Source: Paraspadella gotoi (Eukaryota > Chaetognatha). Taken from it: a stretch of DNA of 64,000 nt. Under the pieces are notes generated by a model. It was not told the DNA's origin and did no database searches. It saw only the letters and a list, made by a program, of their open reading frames with translations. The position numbers and the translations under genes are program-made. Location: the NCBI GenBank assembly GCA_051294375.1, contig CM119264.1, forward strand, positions 26,975,659-27,039,658. The letters run 5' to 3'. Below are positions 49,408-61,678 of the stretch, in pieces (positions within the stretch are counted from its first letter, which is position 1; each line of letters starts with the position of its first letter).

Positions 49408-52001
49408 GAGAGAGAGAGAGAGAGAGAGAGACGGTGAATGAAGAAAAGACAAAAGATCAAAACGTTTTCTTTTTTCTTTCTTTTTTTCTTTCTTTTTTAT
49501 TTTTTTTCTTTACCTGAGATATTCACGGAAACGCTCATCCCGAAAATAGAAAAAATCGATCCCACCACAAAAACCATGCAAATATCTCCCCAAACAACAG
49601 ACGGAATAGAAAGACCAAAGTGAACCATTTCTTTGTTATTTGTGTGTACCCCTTGACCTTTTCTCTCTCAACGAGATTATTTCAAACACGAATCTTTCGC
49701 TCGGTTTGACGAAGGCTGAGGTGAGGCCGTGGTAAGTTATGTTTGAGCCGCTGGAGGTCGAAAGAATGACCAAGCGACTGCAAAGGAGGGAGAGACAAAA
49801 AGTTAAGGGAAAAGGAGTTGAATGATCATCACGTCAAACATTTTAACATCTTCATATTTTTTTCCCTTTTTTTTTTTTCTTTCCTTTTTTCAATCATTTT
49901 TCCCTTTAATTTATCCTTTCTTATATTTCCTTCTTTTTTCTTCTTTCTTTTCTTTCTTTCCCTTTCTTATCTTTCTTCTTTTCTTTCTTTCTTTCTTCTT
50001 TCTCCTCTTTCTTTCTTTCTTTTTTCTCTTCCTTCCTTTCGTCTTTCTTTCCTTCTTTCCCTTTCCTCCCCTCTCTTCCTCCCTTTCCAGCCGGCCTCAG
50101 ATGAGCACGCCTCTCCATTCCCTTTCGATTTTCCCCGCTCGTCCTTCTTTCTCCTTGATCCTGGCGACTTCACGTCCAGGAGAATTATGAACGTAATTTG
50201 TGGCGGTAATTTGTGGCCCGATTCTTGACACGAATATATGAGACCAAAATTTATGGCGCATTATGCGCAATTTCGGTCAAGCGCTGTAATCGTTCCGGAG
50301 AAACACCGCAAGCGAAGATGAGGATGATAAAAATGTGGAGAAGAAAAAGGTGTGAGAGGAACGAAACTTTCACGGTGAAACCCTTAACCTGAACTAAGTG
50401 AAAGTTGTATCCGAACTTCTTTAAACATACTCACCATGCGACGAAAGTATTGATTATGAAATAAATTTAATTTCAATATTGGAGAAGGCAGTACGAAGTA
50501 TAAAAAAAAATTTGCCAAATATTTAAAATCTTGTAAGAAATTGAAAGCATAGGAAAGCCAGGGGTTGGCTTGGATATCGTCAAAAGATAAAAATAAAAAA
50601 GAAGACGAAACGAGAAGAGTGTACAACGACACGATAAAACGAAACGACCGGCGACTCTAATCGCGACGAACGATGACAAATAGAGGAAAAGAATAAAAAA
50701 AAAGAAAATTCAGATTTTTAATCACTTTCCACTCGTATCAAGGCTCGACGCAGTCGATGACCGTGGCTGCCGCGCCGCGCGCGCCTGCATCAACATCCCC
50801 TCGCCACAACGACCGGCCGCCGCCATTTTGCAACTCATAAAACATTGAACATTTTTCCTTTTTCCTTTTTTTTTTTTTTTGCCGTCCTTCCTTCTTTCCC
50901 TAGTTTTTTTGTTCCTTAGGTTTCGTTGATTTCAGTTTTTTTCATTTTCGTCAGAATCAAGTCCGCGTGTCGAATGGAATGACGCAAATTGAACCGGGAT
51001 TCAAACTCATCTCCGGTTGGCTGTCGAGGGGAAGCGAAGGGAGAGCGGAGGCGAAAGGCGAAAGGCGAAGGGCAAAAGGCGATAGAAGACGAAGGCGAAG
51101 TCAAATTGAAGGCGAAGGTAAAAGTGACGAGCGAAGAATAATGCAGAGGCGAAGATGGCGAAGGGCAAGGCGAAGGCTAAGAAACAGCAAAGGCGGAAGT
51201 AATAAGAGGGAGCGATGTACAAAGTGCAAAGCGAAAGGAAAGTTGAAAAGCAGAAGGCGAAAGTCAAGGCGAAAGCCCTTTGAGCATCGTAGGAAAAGTC
51301 AAGAAAAACGAGAAAAATGATAGGAGAAAAAAACAGGAAAGAAAGCCGGTGGCGCCAGGCGGCCGAATTTGGGGCTGATGTGTACATGAAGGGAACTGAT
51401 TTACGTATAGCCGGCCACGAGAAAAAATGTGGCTGTGGCGTTATGAATTAAAGAAAATTAAAATGATGACGTGAGGTATATAGACAATAATGAATAATTT
51501 CGTTTCGCTCTGCGTCTATTCGCGTTGTGACGGCCAAAGGTGAAAGGAATGGTAAGGTGACAAAAACTCTGGCTATGAGCTGCAATAGTTTGAGTGAAAG
51601 AGCTATGGTTTGTTTGTCCTCCGTGAGGTCAACCGGACCATGAGAGGTGAGCCTTAGATCTAAGGAAAAGAAACGGAGAAATTGGCTAAAATGAAAAATA
51701 ACCCACTTGGATTATTTCCTCTCGTATGTAGCTTTTCCACCATAAAGGACACCTGTTATAAAACAGAATGTTCTAAATAAAGTTATTTAAATCTCGTAAT
51801 GTGTGAATATATTAACGATATATATAGCTTTTTTTTCGCACACTTCAAAAGGAGCACGTATTAATTTATCAAAAAAATAAAATTGAAGTTGGTTTAAAAA
51901 ATTCTATCTTTTTGGTCACTGGAAGGAAAAATCTTGGGGAATGGAAAGTGTTTGCGTTTGAGGCATTGAAAGAGGAGGGAAGGAGTAGAGAGAGAAGAGG
52001 T

Positions 52002-52040
<39 letters not shown>

Positions 52041-55000
52041 GAGGAGATTGCCTTTTTCCGATCGAACCACAACGTGAACAACATTTTGCGAGAATTTGGG
52101 AACGATTTAGATAAGAAGAAGAAGAAGAAGAAAAGAAGAAAGAAGAAAGAAGCAAGAAGAAATAAATAATGATGACAATCATTTCCAAGTAGAGCTAATA
52201 AGATAAGTGAATGGGTTGGTGAACTACCCAGTAACCAACCTGGGGAGAATCCACTACACACTGAAAGATATTTAGATTAAGATTGTATGAAACCCATTCT
52301 TGTTTAATTAATGTTTAATAGTGATTTTTTTTTTCAAGATTGAGTAATACCGCCAAACTCGAAAATAGTTTTATGATGTAAAAAGAAATCTATAATTATT
52401 ATATACAAGCATATTTGCCCGTATCAAATCAATAGCCCCTTCGTTTGTAATCCTGGGGTTTTATAATTAATCCATCACTAATGAAATTCATAAACCTCAC
52501 AGCGTAATCATTAATCAATCATAATCATGTTATCAATCTCAATAACAATTTAACAATTCAATGACAGAGAGGATGTGTGAAAGAAAGAAGAACAAGCAGA
52601 CTGACTTTAACTCGTCGTCCGCGCTCTCCGCCCTTTTGGACGTTGGGGAGACACGGGAACCAAATGAAACGGTGGGACGGCGGTGCGGCGGCGGCGGTGA
52701 TAAATCGTGTGCGCCGTGAAAAGGTCGCGCGGAGTCCAGTCTGTTGACGTGACCGCACGAATGATCCAATCACAGGGAAAGATCGCCGAAGACGGTGATT
52801 CACAAGGGTGTGAACGAGAGAGAGTCACAGAGAAAGATGGAACGCGAGCAGGTGAGACGGTGCACGTGACTTGGTTTTCATTTAAATATAGGTTATGAAA
52901 CATATAAAAGCAAATTCAGCATTGAATGACAGACGAACAGACAGACAAATTTTAATAAAACAAACAAAACGTATGAATTGAATGAAAAAGGGGAAAAATT
53001 TCATAAAATCTTCTTTAAAAAGATTGAAAAAAGGTCCCACGAGATCAACTCGAGCTGCTGGATTCAAAGTCCACGTGCTAACCACTACAACATGGGACCA
53101 TCCGATACCGGGTTTAGCCAGTCTTGATCGGATATCTTTAAATAGGAAAGGCAAGCGAGTCCCGGGCGATAGAGCAAACGAGAGAGAGATAGAGAGCGAG
53201 TGACCCAGAAAGACGGAGAAGAGACGGCCGAGGAGAACAGAACCGGCTTGTCAAGTCGAGACAACGAATCACCACGGGAGAATAAAAACGAAGAATCCTG
53301 AGAAATCGAGAAATCGTCTCTCATCTCTCCCGACCCGCGAAACAATTGAGTAGGGCGGGCGGCGCGGGATCGAGCATATGGAAACGAAAACCCGGATCGG
53401 GGCTCGAATGGAAACGAGCGGAAAATCGATCCGTTTCAGTCGTTGCCTTCCAACGTCAGAAGTTAAACTAGGAGATTTGAAAGGATTATAACTTTTATAA
53501 GAGCGATGGGTCGATGGAATATAATATATTTAGAATATCATTTGGAGGTTTTTCGATTAAACAAACAAAGACCCGGAAATGTATTTACAATAAGACTTAA
53601 CTGCCTCCGGCTCGCCAGAAGGTTTTCAATTGCTAAGAGTAGTAAAGGTAACAAAGATCGAGACCTGATAAACCGAGCCTTTTTTTTTTATAAATACTTT
53701 CTCATTTTGGTTAATTTTCCCGGAATTGGGTATAGTTTTTATTTTTATAAATCTCTGTATTAATTTTTGGTAAAAATTGTGAAAAATATTAAACAAATTT
53801 TCATAAATCTTTTAAAATTTTCACCGAATAGTTTTGGTTATTTATTATTTAAATTTTTTATATCAAGTTATTTAAATTTCTTCCTAAAGCAACCCGATTT
53901 TCTCTCTCATTTTTCTTCTCCCCTCTCTCGCAATCCATTCAATCGTAAAGCGAATCCCTGTTACGAGGGAACTTTGGGAATTTGTGATTGTCGGACGCGA
54001 TTTTAATGGCCTCAGGTGGCATTTGGCAGTTTGGGGATTAAGCTTTGAAGAGATGGAGTAAGGCAAGCGGTAATACAAAAATGACATTAGAAATAATCGA
54101 TGGAAAGAGCCATTATTGATTAACAATAACAACAACGTGATTAGCTTTATTAATACTATTCCTAATGAAATCTAAACTAATAATAAACGCGGCTAGCTAA
54201 TATGGCGGAAAGCGTTGATTTTTAAATGGAGGGCGAAAAAATGAGGCAAGAAAAATAGGAAGGTAGGATTCACTCATCCAGCCTACTACCACGCATCTAA
54301 CTCACCGCAACTCAAAACTCATCGTCAACGCGCGATTCTGCGTTTAAATATTAAATTTCCTCCCCTTTTTTTTCCAAGTTGTCACCGCGAGGAAGCCGAG
54401 TCGGGACATCTGTCATTTCCGAGAACATCTGAATCCGCAATTTGTCATTCGTCCGGCCGACTGAACAATTCGTCAGTTCGATAAAATTTATTTGTCATCG
54501 AGCTCGGGTTCATTTTGTGATTTTTCATTCTAGTCAAACGAAAAGGAATTGGCATTTTTATTACCAAGTCGGCGAATGTAATATAACCATTGCGAGAAAA
54601 AGAAATTAAATTATTAAGCAATACTAGGGCCGGTTGACCGAGGCGCGTCGACGTCCAATAAAAATAACGAACGACAACAACAACGACGGAGACGCAGTTG
54701 ATTTTTCGACTTATTCCCACGTCACGGAATTAAACCGAATTTTCTATTCACCATCGCAACGAGGTTTTCGCAATCCTCACACCTTTATCACCAATTTTTC
54801 AAGTCTCACTTTCAAACTTATTGCACCAGGCGATTCATTTATCACTTCACACAACCTCGTCGCCACATCACTTCTACTCACTTCACATCCCTAAATTCCG
54901 CTCAGTTTTCCCTCCCCCAACTCTCCCTCAACTCCGCTAACTTCAAACACTCCCGGAAACTCCCCCTCTCCCCCTCCTCACCCGCCCTCACCCGCCCTTC

Positions 55001-56576
55001 ATCCTCGGCGGCGAGACGTAACGAAAATCGAAATTTCTCGGTCCTCTCATTGGTTCCAGACGGGAATCGACGAACGCCTCCTTATTGGTCATCTACGTAA
55101 GCTAGTGAAACATCAGCTCGCGAGACTGCAACCATTTTGTCCATTTATATAAGGCATTTCTCTTTATTTTCTTTTTTTATGGTACGTATTTATATTCTTT
55201 CTTTTTTTCGGACTCTTATTTTTTTTCTTTCGACCGAAATGAAGACTGTGTTGTCCCCAAGAGATTAAAAATCGCGAGGGTCTTTTATCCGATGGATTGC
55301 ATAGAGAGAGAGAGAAAAGGCGCGACTCCACCAAACTCCATTAGCTGATCTTGAAAAGGAGATACGCGAGCCAAAGAAAGCTGGAAGGAGAATGGAAATC
55401 CGCTGGCGTTAGAAAACTCTCCGAATTTTAAAAAGGAAGACTCGAAACAACTACTTGTACGCTACTGAAGTAAATTTAATATCGAGAAAAAGTTTTACTT
55501 TTAATTTTTGAGACTCTACAGAGAAAAAAAAAGGAAAGTATTTATTCTGTTAATTTTTGATACTCATAGTTAACAAACGAATTCAAACGCATAAGTCAAT
55601 CAAAAGCAAACGACGATAGATTTACGTAAAACGATTCGAAAACAACATCAAGTCGTAAACATTAACATTAAAGGAAACAGAACAAAAACATGGAAAGGGC
55701 CAGTGAACAACAACAACAACGAAACAAAAGAATTCGGTTAGGCGTTCGCGACTCCGAATTGACAGCACGACCGGCCAACGAGTCGTTAAAATTCAGAGAG
55801 CGCAAACAGGCGTGACGGTCAAACGCCCTAGTGACGCCCTGGGCGGCCGGTTTGACGCTAAAATCTGTCTCGAACGCCACCGCTTTTGTGACGGGATAAG
55901 GGGGCGAGGGTGCTTTAACGTCAAATATACACTTTAGACATGTGACCGCCATGGCATTACATGGACAATTAACCCTTACACGCCAAAACGCCCAGAGACG
56001 CCGTCAGACATCAATCCACTACGCCCAACGATCCTATCAACGGCACCATCCCTGAGACATCGCGCCCTTGAGAAAAAACTTTCCTTTGATACTAAGGTCT
56101 CTGCGAGGAGAAAAAGACATAACGTCTGTGACGTCAAATGTCTGACGTCTAAATGATTCGGTCCGACCCCCGTCTCCCCCCGCCAGGTGCCCCCTCTCCT
56201 TCCCAAAAAGGCTTGTCCATTATGACAAAGGTGAAGTCGACACATCTGCGAAGACTGCAGACGTTATGATGCTAACGTTGCAAGAGACGTCTCGCAAAAT
56301 AGACACGCGAGCAATGACGGAATGCCAAACAAGGACTAACGAACAACAATAAATGTAAAAAAATCTATACAAATCGATACAAAAGAAAAAAAATATTTTT
56401 TCTTGGTTGCAAGGAAACTTTGATATAAGATTCCATTTTAATCGATTTAAAATGCGATGACCTTTCTGCATAATATTATTACTGACTCTAACTTTATTAT
56501 TTAACAAACCCGGCATGTAACGAGAAAGCAATAAAATTATGTACGCTCTGGCAAGGGACTTATATTGAATAAAGAG
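48422..56576 (-). repeat. Segment D, copy 2 (reversed, ~8.15 kb)
   Basis: Reverse complement of D1 along its whole length, from the CATATTCGCG motif at about 48,482 to AATAAAGAGTTT at about 56,576. Differences are scattered one- or two-base indels and some substitutions, spread evenly over every landmark including the tRNA. Confidence 0.92.
53032..53099 (-). pseudogene. tRNA-Gln copy in D2, disrupted
   Basis: Same gene as 43,867-43,938, but with a base lost in the anticodon stem (CACG-TGGAC), several bases lost from the T-arm (GAGTTGATCTCG) and a change in the D-arm. The anticodon loop CTTTGAA is intact. It would not fold properly as written; this may be a pseudogene or sequencing error. Confidence 0.8.

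Positions 56577-56610
<34 letters not shown>
56577..56610. repeat. (GA)n tract joining D2 to E1
   Basis: Pure GA dinucleotides exactly at the junction between two repeated segments. Confidence 0.95.
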
Positions 56611-56614
<4 letters not shown>

Positions 56615-57214
56615 GAACTTGTTCCGATGGAAAGGGCTACTCAGTGCGTGAGGATTTGATAATAGCGGCTCGGGGCGACGAATAGCGGCGAACAGCGGCG
56701 AACAGCGGCGAATGACGGCAAAAATTGCGGCGAATGAGGACGATTGGATGCTCGCCGTTGGACCATAGAGGCCGCGTCATCCATGATCGGTCAGCCGTCG
56801 TTGTTGTTGTTGTTTTTGTTGTTGTCGTCGTTGTTCTTCATTTTGTCGAGTCGTTTATATCAGTTCTTAAAGATTTGATTATTCTTTATACTTTAACGGA
56901 TCATATTAACTCAGTTGTTGTACCTGAACTCTTTCTTTTTGATCTTTTTCGAATTGTTTTCGTTTTATTTCGATTTATCTAGTATATTCTTAAAATAAAA
57001 AATTTTACCTTAAAAGGAAATAGCGTATTTTTCGTTGTTTTGTTTCCTTTTACTTTGTTTTCATCGTCAATTTCATCCCTAATTTCATTTTAGTCAAGAC
57101 TTCGATTCTTTATTTTTGTTTTAGACTTCGTCATTTTTTTATTTCTGTTTTCAACCTTTTCTTGTAACTCCATCTCTGTCTCCATCTTTCTTTCCGCCTA
57201 CATCTTCCCCTCCG

Positions 57215-57250
<36 letters not shown>
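56611..57250 (+). repeat. Segment E, copy 1 (forward)
   Basis: About 640 bp, repeated in reverse at 57,276-58,134. It begins with a 10-bp minisatellite (AGCGGCGAAC, about 56,685-56,720), then a GTT/GTC-rich stretch (56,798-56,838), and ends in TC dinucleotides at a 25-N gap. No gene supported. Confidence 0.9.
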
Positions 57251-57275
57251 NNNNNNNNNNNNNNNNNNNNNNNNN
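57251..57275. other. 25-N gap at the axis between E1 and E2
   Basis: Exactly 25 N, TC-rich on the left; GA-rich on the right after a short unique stretch. Confidence 0.97.
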
Positions 57276-57351
57276 CTCGAGATGTGCAAGGCTAAGATGG
57301 AGACAGAGACGGAGAGAGAGAGAGTAGAGAGAGAAAGAGAGAGAAGAGAGA

Positions 57352-57397
<46 letters not shown>

Positions 57398-57473
57398 AGA
57401 GAGGAAGAAAGAGAGAGAGAGAAAAGAGAGAGAGAGAGAGAAAAAGAGAAGAGAAAAAAAAAAAAAAAAGAGA

Positions 57474-57537
<64 letters not shown>

Positions 57538-58129
57538 GACGAGGGAAGATGTAGGCGGAAAGAAAGATGAGACAGAGATGGAGTTACAAGAAAGTTAAAA
57601 CAGAAATAAAAAAATGACGAAGTCTAAAACAAAAAAAAGAATCGAAGTCTTGACTAAAATGAAATTAGGAGAGAATTGACGATGAAAACAAAGTAAAAGA
57701 AACAAAACAACGAAAAATACGCTATTTCCTTTTAAGGTAAAATTTTTTATTTTAAGAATATACTAGATAAATCGAAATAAAACGAAAACAATTCGAAAAA
57801 GATCAAAAGAAAGAGTTCAGGTACAACAACTGAGTTAATATGATCCGTTAAAGATAAAAGAATAATCAAATTTTAAGAACTGATATAAAACGACTCGAAC
57901 AAAATGAAGAACAACGACGACAACAACAAAAACAACAACAACAACGACGGCTGACCGATCATGGATGACGCGGCCTCTATGGTCCAACGCGAGCATCCAA
58001 TCGTCCTCATTCGCCGCAATTTTTGCCGTCATTCGCCGCTGTTCGCCGCTGTTCGCCGCTATCGTCGCCCCGAGCCGCTATTAATCAAATCCTCACGCAC
58101 TGAGTAGCCCTTTCATCGAACACAGTTTC

Positions 58130-58134
<5 letters not shown>
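57276..58134 (-). repeat. Segment E, copy 2 (reversed)
   Basis: Reverse complement of E1 with an extended GA-rich block (57,300-57,535). It ends TTCAATTCTCTC, which then runs into a TC array. Confidence 0.9.
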
Positions 58135-58201
<67 letters not shown>

Positions 58202-58215
58202 CTCTCTCTCTCTCC
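58135..58215. repeat. (TC)n tract joining E2 to D3
   Basis: TC dinucleotides with CCTC interruptions, again exactly at a junction between repeated segments. Confidence 0.95.
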
Positions 58216-58752
58216 TCACTCAATATTCGCGTGCAGAAGAATTATATGAAAAAACATTCATTAACATCTTCAAGATACACCATTTCACGCCAATGCCATG
58301 CCAATCACTGTTAGGCTTAGTATATAAATCCTTAAGATAAATTAAACAAGTTTTTATTCTCTAAATTTTAAGAAAACCTCGAGTTTCAAAACTAGAAGTC
58401 TTATTTAATATATCACATCGCATCACAAAGAAACATTTTCGACTCAAACAAGGAAACATTTTATTCAAAATAACCGTTACTTTTTTTTCAGCGGTAAAAT
58501 TTTATCAGATAAAAAGAAAATGAATTTCCGTTGAAATATTCAATCACCAGCGAAGACCAAAAAAAACGCTTATTGGTAAAGAGACATATTGAACAATATT
58601 TTAAATATTATTATTAGGTTTTGGAATTTGATTTTTTTAGAAAATTAAACATCGAAGAGCGAAAAAAAAAAAACGTAATCGAGTTTTAAGCTGTTTTCAG
58701 GACTGACGGAAGCAGAATGGATAAGCAGTCCACGACCGAGAAATTCATTTAT

Positions 58753-58847
<95 letters not shown>

Positions 58848-58887
58848 CAACTCACGTTTTTTCAAACCGAAGCCGCCAGAGAGAAAG

Positions 58888-58976
<89 letters not shown>

Positions 58977-59074
58977 TGGTCATATGATTCCGAAGTCACG
59001 TGACCATTGAAAGCCCGAAGGCCACGAACAAGACATCAGACGACGACGATGGGAAGTGTTAATCCGAACACAAC

Positions 59075-59138
<64 letters not shown>

Positions 59139-61626
59139 AGAGAGGAGAATGAAGAAAAGACAAAAATCCAAAACGTTTTCTTTTTTCTTTCTTTTTTCTT
59201 TCTTTTTTATTTTTTTTCTTACCTGAGATATTCAGCGGAAACGCTCATCCGAAAATAGAAAAAATCGAACCCACACACAAAACCATGCAAAATATCTCCC
59301 CAAACACAGACGAAATAGAAAGACCAAAGTGAACCATTTTCTTTGTTATTTGTGTGTACCCTTGACCTTTTCTCTCTCAACGAGATTATTCAAACACGAA
59401 TCTTTCGCTCGGTTTGACGAAGGCTGAGGTGAGGCCGTGTAAGTTATGTTTGAGCCGCTGGAGGTCGGAAAGATGACCAAGCGACTGCAAAGGAGGGAGA
59501 GACAAAAAGTTAAGGGGAAAAGGAGTGATGATCATCACGTCAAACATTTTACATCTTCATAATTTTTTTCCCTTTTTTTTTTCTTTCTTTTTTTCATCAT
59601 TTTTCCCTTTAATTTATCCTTTCTTATATTCCTTCTTTCTTCTTTCTTTTCTTTCTTTCTTTCTTTCTTTTTCTTTCTTCTTTCTTTTCTTCTTTCTTTT
59701 CTTTCTTTTCTCTTCCTTTCATCCTTTTCCGTCTTCTCTTCCCTTCTTCCTTACCTCCCCTCCTCTTCCTCCCTTTCACCGCCTTCAGATGAGCCACGCC
59801 ATCCATTCTTTCGATTTTCCCCGCTCGTCCTTCTTTTCTCCTCTGATCCTGGCCGACTTCTCACGTCTCAGGAGAATTATGACACGTAATTTGTGCGGTA
59901 ATTTGTGGCCCGATTCTTGACACGATATATGAGACCAAAATTTATGGCGCAATTATGGCGCAATTCGGTCAAGCGCTGTTAATCGTTCCGGAGAAACACC
60001 GCAAGCGAAGATGAGGATGATAAAAATGTGGAGAGGAAAAAGGTGTGGAGGAAACGAAACTTTCACGTGAAACCTTAACCTGAACTAAGTGAAAGTTGTA
60101 TCGAAGCTTCTTTAAACATACTCACATGCGACGAAAGTATTATTATGAAATAAATTTAATTCATATTGCGAGAAGGCAGTACGAGTATCAAAAAAAATTT
60201 GCCAAATATTTAAAAATCTTGTAGAAATTGAAAGCATAGGAAAGCCAGGGTTGGCTTGGATATCGTCAAAAGATAAAAAAAAAAAGAAGACGAAACCGAG
60301 AGAGTGTACAACGACAACGATAAAACGACGACGGCGACTCTAATCGCGACGACGATGACAAATATGAGGAAAAGAATAAAAAAAAAGAAATTCAGATTTA
60401 TTTAATCATCTTTCCCACTCGTATCAGGCGCTCGACCGCAGTCGATGACCGTGCTGCCGCCGCCGTCGCCGCCGCCGCATCACAATCCCCCGCCACAACC
60501 GCCGCCGCCATTTGCAACTCATGAAACATTGAACATTTTCCTTTTCCTTTTTTTTTTTTTTTGCGTCCTTCCTTCTTTCCCTAGTTTTTTTGTTCCTTAG
60601 TTTCTGTTGATTCTCAGTTTTTTTCTTTTCGGTCAGAATCATCGCGTGTCGAATGGAATGACGCAAATTGAACCGAGGATTCAAACTCATCCTCGTTGGC
60701 TGTCGAGGGGAAGCGAAGGGAGAGGCGGAGGCGAAGGCGAAGGCGAAGGAAAGGCGATAGAAGACGAAGGCGAAAGTCAAATTAGAAGGCGAAGGTAAAA
60801 GTGACGGCGAAGAATAATGCAGAGGGCGAAGATGGCGAAGGCAAGGCGAAGGCTAAGAAAACAGCAAAGGCGAAGTATAAGACCGGGAGCGATGTAAAAG
60901 GCAAAGCGAAAGGCAAAGTTGAAAGCAGAAGGCGAAGTCAGAGGCGAAAGCCCTTTGAGCATCGAGGAAAAGTCAAGAAAAACGAGAAAAATGAGGAGAA
61001 AAAAAGGAAAGAAAGCCGGTGGCGCCAGGGGCCGAATTGATGGGGCTGATTGTGGTGACATGAGGGAACTGATGTTCCGTATAGCGCCACAGAAAAAGGT
61101 GGCTTGTGGCGTTATGAATCTAAAGAAAATTAAAATGATGACGTGAGGTATATAGACATAATGTAATAATTTCGTTTCGCTCTGCGTCAATTACGCGTTG
61201 TGACGGCCAAAGGTAAAGGAATGGTAAGGTGACAAAAACTCTGGCTATGAGCTGCAATAGTTTGAGTGAAAGAGTAATGGTTTGTTTGTCCTCGTGAGGT
61301 CAACCGGACCATGAGAGGTGAGCCTTAGATCTAAGGAAAGAAACGGAGAATTGGCTAAATGAAAAATAACCCACTTGGATATGTTTCTCCGTATGTAGCT
61401 TTTCACCATAAAGGACACCTGTTATAAAACAGAATGTTCTAAATAAGTTATTTAATCTCGTATGTGTGAATATATAACATATATATACTTTTTTTCGCAC
61501 AGCTTCAAAAGGAGCACGTATTATTTATCAAAAAATAAATTGAAGGTTGTTTAAAAAATTCTATCTTTTGCGTCACTGGAAGGAAAATCCTTGGGGAATG
61601 GAAAGTGCTTGCGTTTGAGCATTGAA

Positions 61627-61678
<52 letters not shown>

